From the NCBI GenBank assembly GCA_964528445.1, contig CAZGSL010000033.1, positions 1 to 23,866 on the forward strand: a stretch of 23,866 nucleotides of DNA, given 5' to 3'. Positions 17,204-23,866 of this stretch are shown piece after piece (position 1 is the stretch's first letter; each line of letters begins with the position of its first letter). The DNA comes from JAXHMM01 sp964528445 (lineage in GTDB: Bacteria; Bacteroidota; Rhodothermia; Balneolales; Balneolaceae). Below the pieces are notes generated by a model. That model had not been told where the DNA came from. It saw only the letters and a program-made list of their open reading frames with translations, and searched no databases. A program made the translations under genes and the position numbers.

Positions 17204-18049
17204 ATGTCAACGCCGTCAGAGATAAAATCACTGGTCTCCCTGCTGGACGATCCCGACCCGTATGTACAGTCGGAGGTCAAGAACCGTCTTTTTGAACTGG
17301 GGGAACAGGCCGTCCCCCTGCTGGATCAACGAAAAAACGAGGCAAGGGACGAGTCCGAGAAGGAACTCATCAACGAGGTGATCCGATGGATCACCTACGG
17401 CAGCCTGGAAGAGGACTTCCTTGAAATACTCCAGAAGGGAATCAACCGGCCGGAGCAGCTGGAGGCGGCGGTCCTGACGCTCTGCCGCTTCAGCTATCCC
17501 ACCCTGCGGGAGAAGGAGTATGAAAAAAAGCTGGACCGTTTCGCCGGTATGGTGGAGAACCGGATCCGGTACAGCCTGAGCGAGAGCCAGAAGATGCACA
17601 AGCTCCTCAATTTCGTATTCGAGGAACTCAAATTTACCGGCAGCAACGAGGATTACTACCATCCTCAAAATTCCTACCTGAACCGGGTTATTGACCGGCG
17701 CAAGGGGCTGCCCATCTCTCTCGGTCTCATCGTTCTGTTCCTGGCCCGCCGCCTGGACCTCCCCTTTTACGGTGTCAACATGCCCATCCATTTCATGCTT
17801 AAGTACAAGGGAGAGAAAGAGGAAGTGCTCATCGATCCCTTCGACCGGGGCAAGACCGTCACCTACAACCAGTGTTACTATTTTCTCAAGCAGAACGGAC
17901 TTGAGCCCCGAAGTGAGCACTTCGAAATCACCTCCGAACGCGATATTCTGGCCCGCTGCATCCGTAACCTGGTGCATAGCTATTCCCGCCGGGAGGAGAA
18001 CGACAAGGTGGAGCAGCTCCGACAACTTCTCGGCCTGGTGAACGGCTGA
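17204..18049 (+). CDS. SirB1/transglutaminase-like family protein
   Basis: This is a 281-residue soluble protein. Its N-terminal part resembles HEAT-like helical repeats (IKSLVSLLDDPDPYVQSEVK). The conserved core is at about residues 130-215, with FTGSNEDYYHPQNSYLNRV then IDRRKGLPISLGLI, RRLDLPFYGVNMPIHFML and LIDPFDRGK. This is the signature of the SirB1 group with a transglutaminase-like fold (Transglut_core2). The core lacks the usual catalytic Cys, so it is probably not a standard transglutaminase. In Gammaproteobacteria sirB1 sits near prmC/prfA genes, but its molecular role remains uncertain. Here it stands between the glycosyltransferase gene (69 bp upstream) and arginine deiminase (91 bp downstream). 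Confidence 0.85.
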   Translation: MSTPSEIKSLVSLLDDPDPYVQSEVKNRLFELGEQAVPLLDQRKNEARDESEKELINEVIRWITYGSLEEDFLEILQKGINRPEQLEAAVLTLCRFSYPTLREKEYEKKLDRFAGMVENRIRYSLSESQKMHKLLNFVFEELKFTGSNEDYYHPQNSYLNRVIDRRKGLPISLGLIVLFLARRLDLPFYGVNMPIHFMLKYKGEKEEVLIDPFDRGKTVTYNQCYYFLKQNGLEPRSEHFEITSERDILARCIRNLVHSYSRREENDKVEQLRQLLGLVNG

Positions 18050-18093
18050 CCCGACACTCGGCGAACCCGTTTTCGGAATGGAAACGGAAAGCG

Positions 18094-18101
18094 TATATTT
18101 G
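18094..18101 (+). promoter_or_regulatory. Candidate TAnnTTTG-type -7 promoter box upstream of arginine deiminase
   Basis: TATATTTG matches the Bacteroidota -7 consensus TAnnTTTG exactly and lies 39 bp before the arcA ATG. No convincing TTG at the matching -33 position was found, only a TTTTC-like stretch. It suggests that arcA and the genes after it have their own promoter. Confidence 0.35.
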
Positions 18102-18140
18102 GAGGCCGTGAAAAGAGCGCCAATTTTCCAGTAAATTGCC

Positions 18141-19367
18141 ATGAATTTATCCGTCAGATCCGAAACCGGTCCGCTGAAAGGGGTAATCGTACACACCCCG
18201 GGCCGGGAAGTCTCCATGGTCAACCCGGAAATGAAGGACGAACTGCTGTTCGACGATATCATTTTCGAGGAGGATGCCCGCCGGGAACACCTCGAGATGC
18301 TGGAGATATTCAGGGCGGCCATGGACGACGGCGCCATTTACGAAATCACCGACCTTATCCTCGAAAGTTTCCAGAAGGACGAAGCGAGAAATCATTTTAT
18401 CGGGAAGCTTATCTCCCGCCATCCCAAGCTTAATCTCCATACGGTCGAGGAGGAGCTCTACGAGCTGGATCCCGTGGAGCTGATGCAGTTCGTCATCGAG
18501 GGGTCCACGCCCGCCCTGGGAAGTTTCACCATCTATCCCCTTCCCAACCTGGTATTTACCAGGGATCTCTCTGCCGTAGTGGGAGAGTCCATCCTGCTCT
18601 CCCGGCCGGCCAGGGAGGCCCGCCTGCGGGAGGCCCTGCTGATGGAGACCGTCATCAAGACCCACCCCCTGATGTCGTCCGTGCGCGACCGCTGCTTCAC
18701 CATTACCGACGACGCCTCCATTGAAGGGGGCGACGTGCTGGTGGCCTCCGAAAAGGTGGTGCTGCTCGGAATGAGCGAACGCACCTCCTACAGCGGACTG
18801 ATGAGGGCGGCCGAACATCTTCTGAACGACACCGTGAAATATATCCTGGCGGTGGATATCCCCAAACAGCGCTCGTCCATGCACCTGGATACCATCTTTA
18901 CCTTTACCGCCCCGGGCGAGTGCCTGGTTTTCGCCCCGGCCATCACCGAACGCCGGAACAATGTGGTGGAACTGGCCATGGAGAACGGACATGTCGTCTC
19001 TCGCACCCGCCCCTCCTTGAAGGAGGCGCTGGAAGAGCTGACCGGCCGCTCCCACACCTTCATGAACTGCGGAGGCCCCTCCCGCACCAATCAGTTTCGC
19101 GAGCAGTGGACGGACGGGGCCAACGTTTTTGCCCTGGCACCCGGGGTGGTAGTGGGCTACGAGCGCAACAGCAACACCTTCCGGGAACTGGAAAGCCACG
19201 GCTACCGGCTTATGAATCAGCAAGAGTTTGTGGAGGCGTTCCGCGACAAACCCCTGCCCGCCGGAGAATCCGGGGAAAAGATCGCCGTATCCTTCACCGG
19301 ACACGAGCTGTGCAGGGGGCGAGGGGGAGCGCGCTGCATGACCATGCCAATCGCAAGAAAAGCGTAA
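18141..19367 (+). CDS. arcA: Arginine deiminase
   Basis: The 408-residue length and motif order match arginine deiminase (EC 3.5.3.6), which hydrolyses L-arginine to L-citrulline and ammonia in the cytoplasm. Visible active-site elements are FTRD with D142, EGGD with E195, HLDT with H248 and D250, and the C-terminal nucleophile C399 in RGGARCMTMPI. All catalytic positions are therefore present. The N-terminal GPLKGVIVHTPGREV and LPNLVFTRD are also family signatures. No ornithine carbamoyltransferase (arcB), carbamate kinase (arcC) or arginine/ornithine antiporter (arcD) is in the window, so this copy is not in a classical ADI operon. It could serve arginine use, citrulline supply or acid resistance through ammonia. 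The membrane-protease gene follows 8 bp after its stop. Confidence 0.93.
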   Translation: MNLSVRSETGPLKGVIVHTPGREVSMVNPEMKDELLFDDIIFEEDARREHLEMLEIFRAAMDDGAIYEITDLILESFQKDEARNHFIGKLISRHPKLNLHTVEEELYELDPVELMQFVIEGSTPALGSFTIYPLPNLVFTRDLSAVVGESILLSRPAREARLREALLMETVIKTHPLMSSVRDRCFTITDDASIEGGDVLVASEKVVLLGMSERTSYSGLMRAAEHLLNDTVKYILAVDIPKQRSSMHLDTIFTFTAPGECLVFAPAITERRNNVVELAMENGHVVSRTRPSLKEALEELTGRSHTFMNCGGPSRTNQFREQWTDGANVFALAPGVVVGYERNSNTFRELESHGYRLMNQQEFVEAFRDKPLPAGESGEKIAVSFTGHELCRGRGGARCMTMPIARKA

Positions 19368-19375
19368 ATCCCGCC

Positions 19376-20626
19376 TTGAACGACTCCCCCAGACCCAATT
19401 TCGACCTGCCGGAATACCAGGAAAACCGTTCCGGCGAAAAGAGCAGCGGGCGTGATAACCCCAATCACTACGACGGCAAAACCATTGCCAAGCACACCGG
19501 GTTATTTCTTGCCACCGTGGCTACCGTTGCGCTGACCGGGGCCAGTTTCGTCGGTTTCAACGTCAGCCTGTTCCCGCTCGTCATGCCGGCCCTGGGCGAT
19601 TTCCTGCGAGGCCTCCTGTTTGCCGGACTCCTTCTGAGTTTTCTGGGCGTGCACGAGTTCGGGCACTTTTTTGCCGCCATGCGGCACCGGGTAAAAGTGA
19701 CGCTGCCCTATTTTATTCCCGTTCCCCTGGGGATAGGTACGTTTGGAGCGGTCATTCGCATCAAGGAAAAAATCGACGATACCCGCAAACTGTTCGACGT
19801 GGGGGTCGCGGGACCGATGGCCGGACTGGTGGTCTCCCTGGCCATACTCCTCTACGGTTTTGCCACCCTGCCGGATCCCTCCTACATACAAAATTTCGAG
19901 GGGCACGAAGCGGTTAAAAATTATGTGGCGCAGCACGGCACCTATCCGGAGCAGCCGCCGGAGGGGGCCGGGCAGCAGCAGGACGGTGAGGGACAGGTAC
20001 TGATGCTGGGCAACACACTGCTCTACGGCTTTCTGGCCGGATTTTTTGAAAATGTCCCCCCCATGTACGAAATGTATCATTATCCCTTCCTCTTCGCCGG
20101 GTGGCTGGGACTCTTTTTTACCGCGCTCAACCTCATGCCGGTCGGTCAGCTGGACGGGGGACACATTCTCTATTCGCTTATCGGTTTTCGGAAACACCGG
20201 GAGGTGGCCCGCTATTGTTTTGCCGGGGTAACCGCCCTTGCCGGTATCGAGGCGATTCCCTTTATCCACACCTCCCTGGGGGATTGGGACACCGCCATGG
20301 GTTCTATGAGCTGGCTGATCTGGGCAGTGATACTCTTCCTGCTGCTGCGGCGGGCGTTTCACGGGGACCTCCGCTGGATTATGCCCATACTGACCCTCTC
20401 CCTTCTCGCCACTGCGGCCTGGCTGTACGGAATGGTGGGGCACCTGGAGACCAACAGCTCCCTCATCTGGGTATTCTGGTCCGGATTCATTGCCTGGTTC
20501 GTGGGCATCGAGCATCCGCCCTCCCGGTACGAACGAAGGCTCAGTGCGGGGAGGCGCCGCCTCGGATGGTTCAGCATGGTCGTGTTCCTACTCTGCATCA
20601 GTCCGAATCCCCTCTATTTCGTATAG
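19376..20626 (+). CDS. Site-2-type intramembrane zinc metalloprotease (peptidase M50)
   Basis: This is a polytopic membrane protein. With the TTG at 19376 as start it has 416 residues. The zinc-binding motif HEFGH is at residues 93-97 inside a TM helix (LLSFLGVHEFGHFFAAM). It is followed by KVTLPYFIPVPLGIGTFGAVIRI, as in the S2P/EGY branch. The second catalytic motif is LNLMPVGQLDGGH at about 251-263, whose Asp completes the metal site. Six or more hydrophobic segments are visible. These enzymes cleave membrane-embedded substrates such as anti-sigma factors or signal-peptide remnants; no substrate gene is evident here. The frame continues upstream across arcA, but that part is out-of-frame arcA sequence. 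The first ATG in frame (near residue 70) would remove TM1, so a TTG start 8 bp after the arcA stop is preferred. Confidence 0.85.
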   Translation: MNDSPRPNFDLPEYQENRSGEKSSGRDNPNHYDGKTIAKHTGLFLATVATVALTGASFVGFNVSLFPLVMPALGDFLRGLLFAGLLLSFLGVHEFGHFFAAMRHRVKVTLPYFIPVPLGIGTFGAVIRIKEKIDDTRKLFDVGVAGPMAGLVVSLAILLYGFATLPDPSYIQNFEGHEAVKNYVAQHGTYPEQPPEGAGQQQDGEGQVLMLGNTLLYGFLAGFFENVPPMYEMYHYPFLFAGWLGLFFTALNLMPVGQLDGGHILYSLIGFRKHREVARYCFAGVTALAGIEAIPFIHTSLGDWDTAMGSMSWLIWAVILFLLLRRAFHGDLRWIMPILTLSLLATAAWLYGMVGHLETNSSLIWVFWSGFIAWFVGIEHPPSRYERRLSAGRRRLGWFSMVVFLLCISPNPLYFV

Positions 20627-20748
20627 CATAGGAAGCTGCAGGCGTTTCAATAGTGGAGTGAACGCTCCCCGTTTCCCGGAGATGAATGCGGAGCACAGTA
20701 TTCGTATATTTTGCACCGGTTTTAGACAGACAATCGACCCTACATCAC

Positions 20749-21174
20749 ATGCGCAGCCTACTAATCGTCACTTGCCTCGCCGTGCTGACCTCCTGCACGG
20801 GAACCGCTACGCAGAATGTGGAGGAACAGATTAACAACTATATTGCCGAAGACCGTTACGAGGAGGCGCTCGATCTCCTTGAACGGACCGATTCCTCCCA
20901 AACAGAGGCGGATCTCTCCACTCTGCGGGAAAAAACACATCTCAATTACGGCATTTACCTGGAGTATCGCGGCCCCGAAGAGAGCTCCATGCGGGACCGG
21001 ATGACCTCCGCCCTTGAACAATATATCAGCGTTCTTCGCATTAACCCTGGTAACCGGAAAGCCATTTCCGAAGTGGAGCAGATCATGGCCATCTACGATA
21101 CCATGCCCGACCGGGGTCCCGGCGAGGAGATCCTGTCGGATCTGCGCGAACTGGGCTTTGACTACCAACCCTGA
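20749..21174 (+). CDS. Small TPR-like lipoprotein
   Basis: This 141-residue protein starts at the ATG at 20749 with MRSLLIVTCLAVLTSC, a lipoprotein signal ending in the lipobox LTSC with Cys16 as lipidation site. The mature part is helical, with TPR-like repeats (INNYIAEDRYEEALDLLERT and ALEQYISVLRINPGNRKAIS). A longer frame begins at 20686, but it would bury the signal peptide and is rejected. No enzymatic motif is seen. A role as a scaffold or assembly lipoprotein is possible but not shown. It is followed 10 bp later by smpB, so the two may share a transcript. Confidence 0.75.
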   Translation: MRSLLIVTCLAVLTSCTGTATQNVEEQINNYIAEDRYEEALDLLERTDSSQTEADLSTLREKTHLNYGIYLEYRGPEESSMRDRMTSALEQYISVLRINPGNRKAISEVEQIMAIYDTMPDRGPGEEILSDLRELGFDYQP

Positions 21175-21184
21175 CCGAAACGCC

Positions 21185-21658
21185 ATGAGCGAAAACAACC
21201 GTCCACCGAGCATTCAGAACCGCAAAGCGCGCCATGACTACCATATACGGGAGACCTACGAAGCGGGCATCGCTCTGAAAGGAACCGAAGTCAAATCGCT
21301 ACGGGAAGGCAAAGCCAGCCTCAACGAAGCGTATGCCATTATGCAGGACGGCGAAGTCTGGCTGCGCGATATGTATATCAAACCCTACAAGCAGGGCTCC
21401 TGGAGCAATCACGAAGAACGGCGGCCCCGCAAGCTGCTGCTTAAAAAACGGGAGATTGCCGAACTGGACAAAGCGTTCAGCCAGAAGGGCTACGCCCTGG
21501 TCCCCCTCAAACTCTATTTCAGGAACGGATACGCCAAAATCAAACTCGCTGTCGGAGAGGGCAAGAAACAATACGACAAGAGAGAGGATATAAAGAAACG
21601 GGACCTTAAGCGCGATCTGGATCGGAAGATAGGGGGAAGTTACAAGGTAAACCTGTAG
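21185..21658 (+). CDS. smpB: SsrA (tmRNA)-binding protein SmpB
   Basis: The 157-residue protein matches SmpB, the tmRNA partner that places tmRNA in the A site of stalled ribosomes for trans-translation. The family core is clear: NRKARHDYHIRETYEAGIAL, GTEVKSLREGKASL, KPYKQGSW, RPRKLLLKKREI, a VPLKLYF strand and the basic C-terminal tail KKQYDKREDIKKRDLKRD that reaches into the mRNA channel. The ATG at 21185 gives the standard length; an upstream extension of the frame overlaps the lipoprotein gene and is not used. The tmRNA gene itself is not seen in this window. Confidence 0.96.
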   Translation: MSENNRPPSIQNRKARHDYHIRETYEAGIALKGTEVKSLREGKASLNEAYAIMQDGEVWLRDMYIKPYKQGSWSNHEERRPRKLLLKKREIAELDKAFSQKGYALVPLKLYFRNGYAKIKLAVGEGKKQYDKREDIKKRDLKRDLDRKIGGSYKVNL

Positions 21659-21672
21659 ATATACGCTTGAAC

Positions 21673-22221
21673 ATGACCACGCGCATCACGCTCACCATGC
21701 TACTTCTGTCCGCCGCCCTGCTCTGGAGCGGCATGACGGGCGTATCCCCGGAAATCGAACCGCTGCAGGCCGACCGGCAGGAACGGTCCGCCCAGAGTAT
21801 TTCGGAGGTGGTGGAGTCCACGCCCCAGCTTTCCGAGTTGAACCGAATGCTGGAGGCAGCGGGAATGAAAGACAGCCTGCGTCGGGGTGGACCCTATACT
21901 ATCTTCCTTCCGACAAACCGGGCCTTTTACCGCCTTTCCTATGACGAAAGGAAATCCCTTTGGAACCCCGACAACAGGGAAAAAATCCGCAGGATACTCT
22001 CCAATCACATCCTGGACCGACGATTCACGGCGGAGGAGCTGGCGAATCGGTCCACGGTTCCCTCTCGCCTGGAAGATCTGCCCATCGATACCACCGGCGA
22101 AGTGATGCAGGTGAAAGGCTGCAACATCATACAGACGGATGTGGAGGCGTCCAACGGCATTATTCACGTAGTGGACCGGTTGATCATGCCCACCTATCCC
22201 GACCGGGATTTGGCAAACTGA
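21673..22221 (+). CDS. Secreted fasciclin (FAS1) domain protein 1
   Basis: This 182-residue protein starts at the ATG at 21673 with a signal peptide (TRITLTMLLLSAALLWSG). One FAS1 domain fills the rest. The H1 motif is YTIFLPTNRAFYRL, the central YH-type motif is ILSNHIL, and the H2 motif is GIIHVVDRLIMP. FAS1 domains mediate adhesion or ligand binding outside the cytoplasm. In bacteria single-domain secreted FAS1 proteins are common and mostly uncharacterised. The protein closely resembles the second FAS1 protein beyond rnpB, for example NIIQTDVEASNG against NIIQTDVEAANG. The gene lies 14 bp after smpB. A perfect hairpin overlaps its stop codon, and a bidirectional terminator follows. Confidence 0.9.
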   Translation: MTTRITLTMLLLSAALLWSGMTGVSPEIEPLQADRQERSAQSISEVVESTPQLSELNRMLEAAGMKDSLRRGGPYTIFLPTNRAFYRLSYDERKSLWNPDNREKIRRILSNHILDRRFTAEELANRSTVPSRLEDLPIDTTGEVMQVKGCNIIQTDVEASNGIIHVVDRLIMPTYPDRDLAN

Positions 22222-22245
22222 GCCTGCAGCCTGTTTCCAGGCTCA
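22219..22245 (+). other. Hairpin overlapping the stop codon of FAS1 gene 1
   Basis: TGAGCCTG and CAGGCTCA form a perfect 8-bp stem with an 11-base loop. The left arm begins with the TGA stop codon itself. No T-tract follows, so termination by this hairpin alone is unlikely. It could stabilise the 3' end of the mRNA or be chance. Confidence 0.35.
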
Positions 22246-22291
22246 ACGTTAACGGGGGAGCGTATTACGAACTACGAAGGGAAGCAAAGAG

Positions 22292-22335
22292 AAAAGGCCA
22301 CCCGCTCCCCGGGTAAGGGAGTCGAGCGGCCTTTT
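22292..22335. terminator. Bidirectional intrinsic terminator shared by rnpB (minus) and FAS1 gene 1 (plus)
   Basis: AAAAGGCC at 22292-22299 pairs with GGCCTTTT at 22328-22335, and the stem continues inwards through CCGCTC/GAGCGG with a small bulge. A T-tract is therefore present on both strands: TTTT at 22332-22335 for plus and the complement of AAAA at 22292-22295 for minus. It lies 71 bp after the FAS1 stop and about 10 bp beyond the rnpB 3' end. Confidence 0.75.
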
Positions 22336-22344
22336 CATGTATTC

Positions 22345-22710
22345 GGAGGGATGTCCTGTAAGCCGAATTCTGTCGAGGGCAATCATTTATCTGGTTCCCG
22401 GCTCACGCCGGGACTCTAGCGTTCTACCCGGCAGCATGGCGGCGAGCACGCGCTGCCTGCGTGAACTTGCACCCCGTGAGGTTTGCCCTGCCTTCGACAT
22501 CGCCATCGAAGCGGTGGGCTCTTACCCCACCTTTTCACCCTTATCCGCCGGCTGGCGGACGGTCTGTTTTCTGTGGCACTGGCTTTCCTCCCGGACAGGG
22601 GCCGGGAGGAACTTCCCGTTAGGAAGCACGGTGCTCGCTGGTGTTCGGACTTTCCTCGCCCCCTACCCGACGATTGTCGGGAGAGGGCGCGATTGCCCGG
22701 ACATCCCCCT
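22345..22710 (-). ncRNA. rnpB: RNase P RNA (class A)
   Basis: Read on the minus strand, this is the catalytic RNA of RNase P, which removes 5' leaders from pre-tRNAs. Conserved parts in order are the 5' P1 strand GGGGGATGTCC (22710-22700), GAGGAAAGTCCGAACACC of the P4/J region (22657-22640), CAGTGCCACAGAAAACAG (22581-22564), and GGTAAGGGTGAAAAGGTG followed by GGGTAAGAGCCCACCG (22546-22512). The 3' core ACAGAATTCGGCTTAC (22373-22358) is followed by GGACATCCC, which closes P1. The length of about 366 nt and these elements fit the ancestral bacterial class A. Exact ends are estimated from P1 pairing. Open reading frames over this stretch are not genes. It sits between two FAS1 genes in the opposite orientation. 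Confidence 0.96.
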
Positions 22711-22718
22711 ATAATATA
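22711..22718 (-). promoter_or_regulatory. Candidate -10/-7 box of rnpB
   Basis: On the minus strand TATATTAT lies directly before the predicted 5' end of RNase P RNA at 22710. It is AT-rich against its surroundings. The spacing to the RNA start is shorter than usual, so the real 5' end may be a few bases inside P1. No clear upstream element was fixed. Confidence 0.35.
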
Positions 22719-22854
22719 GGCAACTATTGAACAACACACCCATACTGTCCGTTCACATGTAAAGTTATGTTAAAGCCCGCACTCCGGCAGAACATTTCGC
22801 CCGTATCTCTCATTGATATTACTCCAGCGTACTCACTAATTAAATACTCCATCC

Positions 22855-23388
22855 ATGTTCTCTGACAAACCGTTTTCATTTGGCAGGGTCATCCTGGGAG
22901 CCATACTCGCGGCGGCCCTCATCACGCATTCGAATACGGCAGTGGCACAGGAATCCTCCGATCAGACCCAGTCCGGCACCACCATCGTGGACCTGGTGGA
23001 AGCCACTCCCCAGTTGTCCACCATGAACGAAGTCCTCGAGGCGGCGGAGATGAAGGAGGAACTCAGGGGCGAAGGGCCCTTTACGATCTTTCTTCCCATG
23101 AATCAGGCTTTCAACAAGCTTCCCGAGGAACAGCGCGAGGAGCTGACCAACGCGGACAACAGGGATCAGGTCCGGAGAGTCCTGAACAATCACATTATTG
23201 AAGAGGAGAAAACGGCCAGTAATCTTGCCGAAAGCGAAACTGTAGAGAGCAAGGAAGAGGAGCTGACCATCGACTCCAGCGAGAACATTCTCCAGGTGAA
23301 GGATGCCAATATTATTCAAACCGATGTTGAGGCCGCCAACGGCCTCATTCACGTGGTGGACCAGGTAATCTTACCGGATAATATGTAA
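22855..23388 (+). CDS. Secreted fasciclin (FAS1) domain protein 2
   Basis: The 177-residue protein has a signal peptide (FGRVILGAILAAALITHSNTAVAQ, cleavage likely after AVAQ) and one FAS1 domain. H1 is FTIFLPMNQAFNKL, the central motif is VLNNHII and H2 is GLIHVVDQVILP. It is a clear paralog of the FAS1 protein before rnpB. The mature part is strongly acidic (EESSDQTQ, SKEEELTIDSSEN), as in secreted proteins of moderately halophilic bacteria; that link is an inference. The upstream 144 bp contain TTGATA at 22814-22819 and TAATTA 18 bp later, a possible promoter of low confidence. The gene stands alone and converges on the partial minus-strand gene at the right edge. Confidence 0.9.
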   Translation: MFSDKPFSFGRVILGAILAAALITHSNTAVAQESSDQTQSGTTIVDLVEATPQLSTMNEVLEAAEMKEELRGEGPFTIFLPMNQAFNKLPEEQREELTNADNRDQVRRVLNNHIIEEEKTASNLAESETVESKEEELTIDSSENILQVKDANIIQTDVEAANGLIHVVDQVILPDNM

Positions 23389-23462
23389 AGGAGCCGGGCA
23401 GAGAATATGGGGGAGAGGAGAACGCCTCAGATCCGGTCCGGCGAGAGTGGTGGTGTTCAGGA

Positions 23463-23866
23463 TCAGAGGGAGAGCTCTTCCTTCGCTTTTTCGAAAAAGG
23501 ACGGGTCGACCACAATACGGCCGCTGTTTTCGTCAATGATGATCTTGTTCTTTCGGCGGACTTCGACCTGGGTTTGAGGGGGAAGGGCCATTCCCAGGGC
23601 TGCTCCTTTTTCCATCGCCACTACGGCCAGTCCGTTGGATAGTCCCTCCCTCAGGCGGTTGTAGCTGCGCAGGTACCGGTCCTCGATCTCCTCCTCAATT
23701 TCCTCGCGCTTTTCAAGAAGCTCCTTCTCCTCCTCTTCGGTGTCTTCCACCACCTTGTCGAGGTTGGTCTGTTTCTCGTCGTGTAGCTTCTGCGTTTTCT
23801 CCAGCTCCTCCTGAACCTCTTCCATTTCCTGCTCTATCTCCACCTGGCGGTTTTCTATCTCCTCGC
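23463..23866 (-). CDS. CT398/DUF164-type coiled-coil protein with a cysteine-free zinc-ribbon remnant, C-terminal part
   Basis: The frame is open from the right edge to the stop at 23463, so the true start is outside the window; a GTG at 23843 is internal. About 134 residues are visible. The first half is a strongly charged coiled coil (QEMEEVQEELEKTQKLHDEK and EEEEKELLEKREEIEEEIED). The second half, RYLRSYNRLREGLSNGLAVV to the end, aligns with the C-terminal zinc ribbon of the DUF164 family. In that family GACGGC and CEHCGRI supply four Cys ligands. Here the same places read GAALGM and DENSGRI, so no metal site remains. The role of the family is poorly defined; links to nucleic acid or envelope processes have been proposed. 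It converges with FAS1 gene 2. Confidence 0.8.
   Translation of the reverse strand, partial: EEIENRQVEIEQEMEEVQEELEKTQKLHDEKQTNLDKVVEDTEEEEKELLEKREEIEEEIEDRYLRSYNRLREGLSNGLAVVAMEKGAALGMALPPQTQVEVRRKNKIIIDENSGRIVVDPSFFEKAKEELSL

Noticed and set aside
18920..19375. An N-terminal extension of the M50 protease frame by about 150 residues.
   Set aside because: This part is an alternative frame of arcA and is R/P/H-rich without family similarity. Real protease sequence begins near 19376.
20686..20748. An upstream start for the small lipoprotein.
   Set aside because: It would put 21 residues before a clear lipoprotein signal peptide.
22337..22739. Open frames on both strands of 78-125 codons.
   Set aside because: They overlie RNase P RNA and have no protein family resemblance.
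1..23866. CRISPR arrays, tRNAs, rRNAs, insertion sequences or phage genes.
   Set aside because: No regularly spaced repeats, cloverleaf-like sequences, transposase or integrase motifs, or terminal inverted repeats were seen by eye.

Overview
The window is a GC-rich chromosomal segment carrying ordinary chromosomal genes plus one export locus. The gene families point to the Bacteroidota/Balneolota/Rhodothermota side of the tree. The signs are 800-residue tandem FtsX/MacB-type permeases, an NtrC-type regulator with the GAFTDA variant, a zinc-ribbon-family protein without its cysteines, genes that mostly lack Shine-Dalgarno sequences, and at least one TAnnTTTG-like promoter box. This placement is an inference from families; no species marker was identified. 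One run of exactly 100 N (9696-9795) is an assembly gap, so everything touching it is partial.

Left part (1-11776). A truncated secreted S10-type serine carboxypeptidase (minus strand) diverges from a CvfB/YitL-type S1 RNA-binding protein (743-1588, plus). CvfB converges, with only 3 bp between stop codons, on a large minus-strand export operon read from 11776 down to 1592. In transcription order the operon holds a membrane-anchored HlyD/MacA-type adaptor, a LolD/MacB-type ATPase, the assembly gap, a TolC-type outer-membrane channel, and three paralogous permeases of about 800 residues. Together these parts could span both membranes as a tripartite ABC exporter, with one visible ATPase serving three permeases.

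Control region (11777-12076). This 300-bp divergent spacer separates the export operon from an NtrC-type response regulator and its histidine kinase. It holds two divergent sigma-54-like promoters (GGCACG-N4-TTGA), one facing each operon, with a perfect 6-4-6 inverted repeat between them. The simplest reading is that the two-component system activates both the exporter and its own genes through sigma-54 RNA polymerase. This is the most distinctive feature of the window.

Right part (14892-23866). Plus-strand genes follow: a two-domain GT2 glycosyltransferase with a helical-repeat tail, a SirB1/transglutaminase-like protein, an arginine deiminase with no visible arcB or arcC, an S2P/M50 intramembrane metalloprotease with a probable TTG start, a small lipoprotein, SmpB, and a secreted fasciclin (FAS1) protein. 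A class A RNase P RNA gene (rnpB) on the minus strand lies between this FAS1 gene and a second FAS1 paralog. rnpB and the first FAS1 gene converge on a shared bidirectional terminator. The window ends in the C-terminal part of a coiled-coil CT398/DUF164-family protein whose zinc ribbon has no cysteines.

No tRNA, rRNA, CRISPR array, insertion sequence or prophage was seen.
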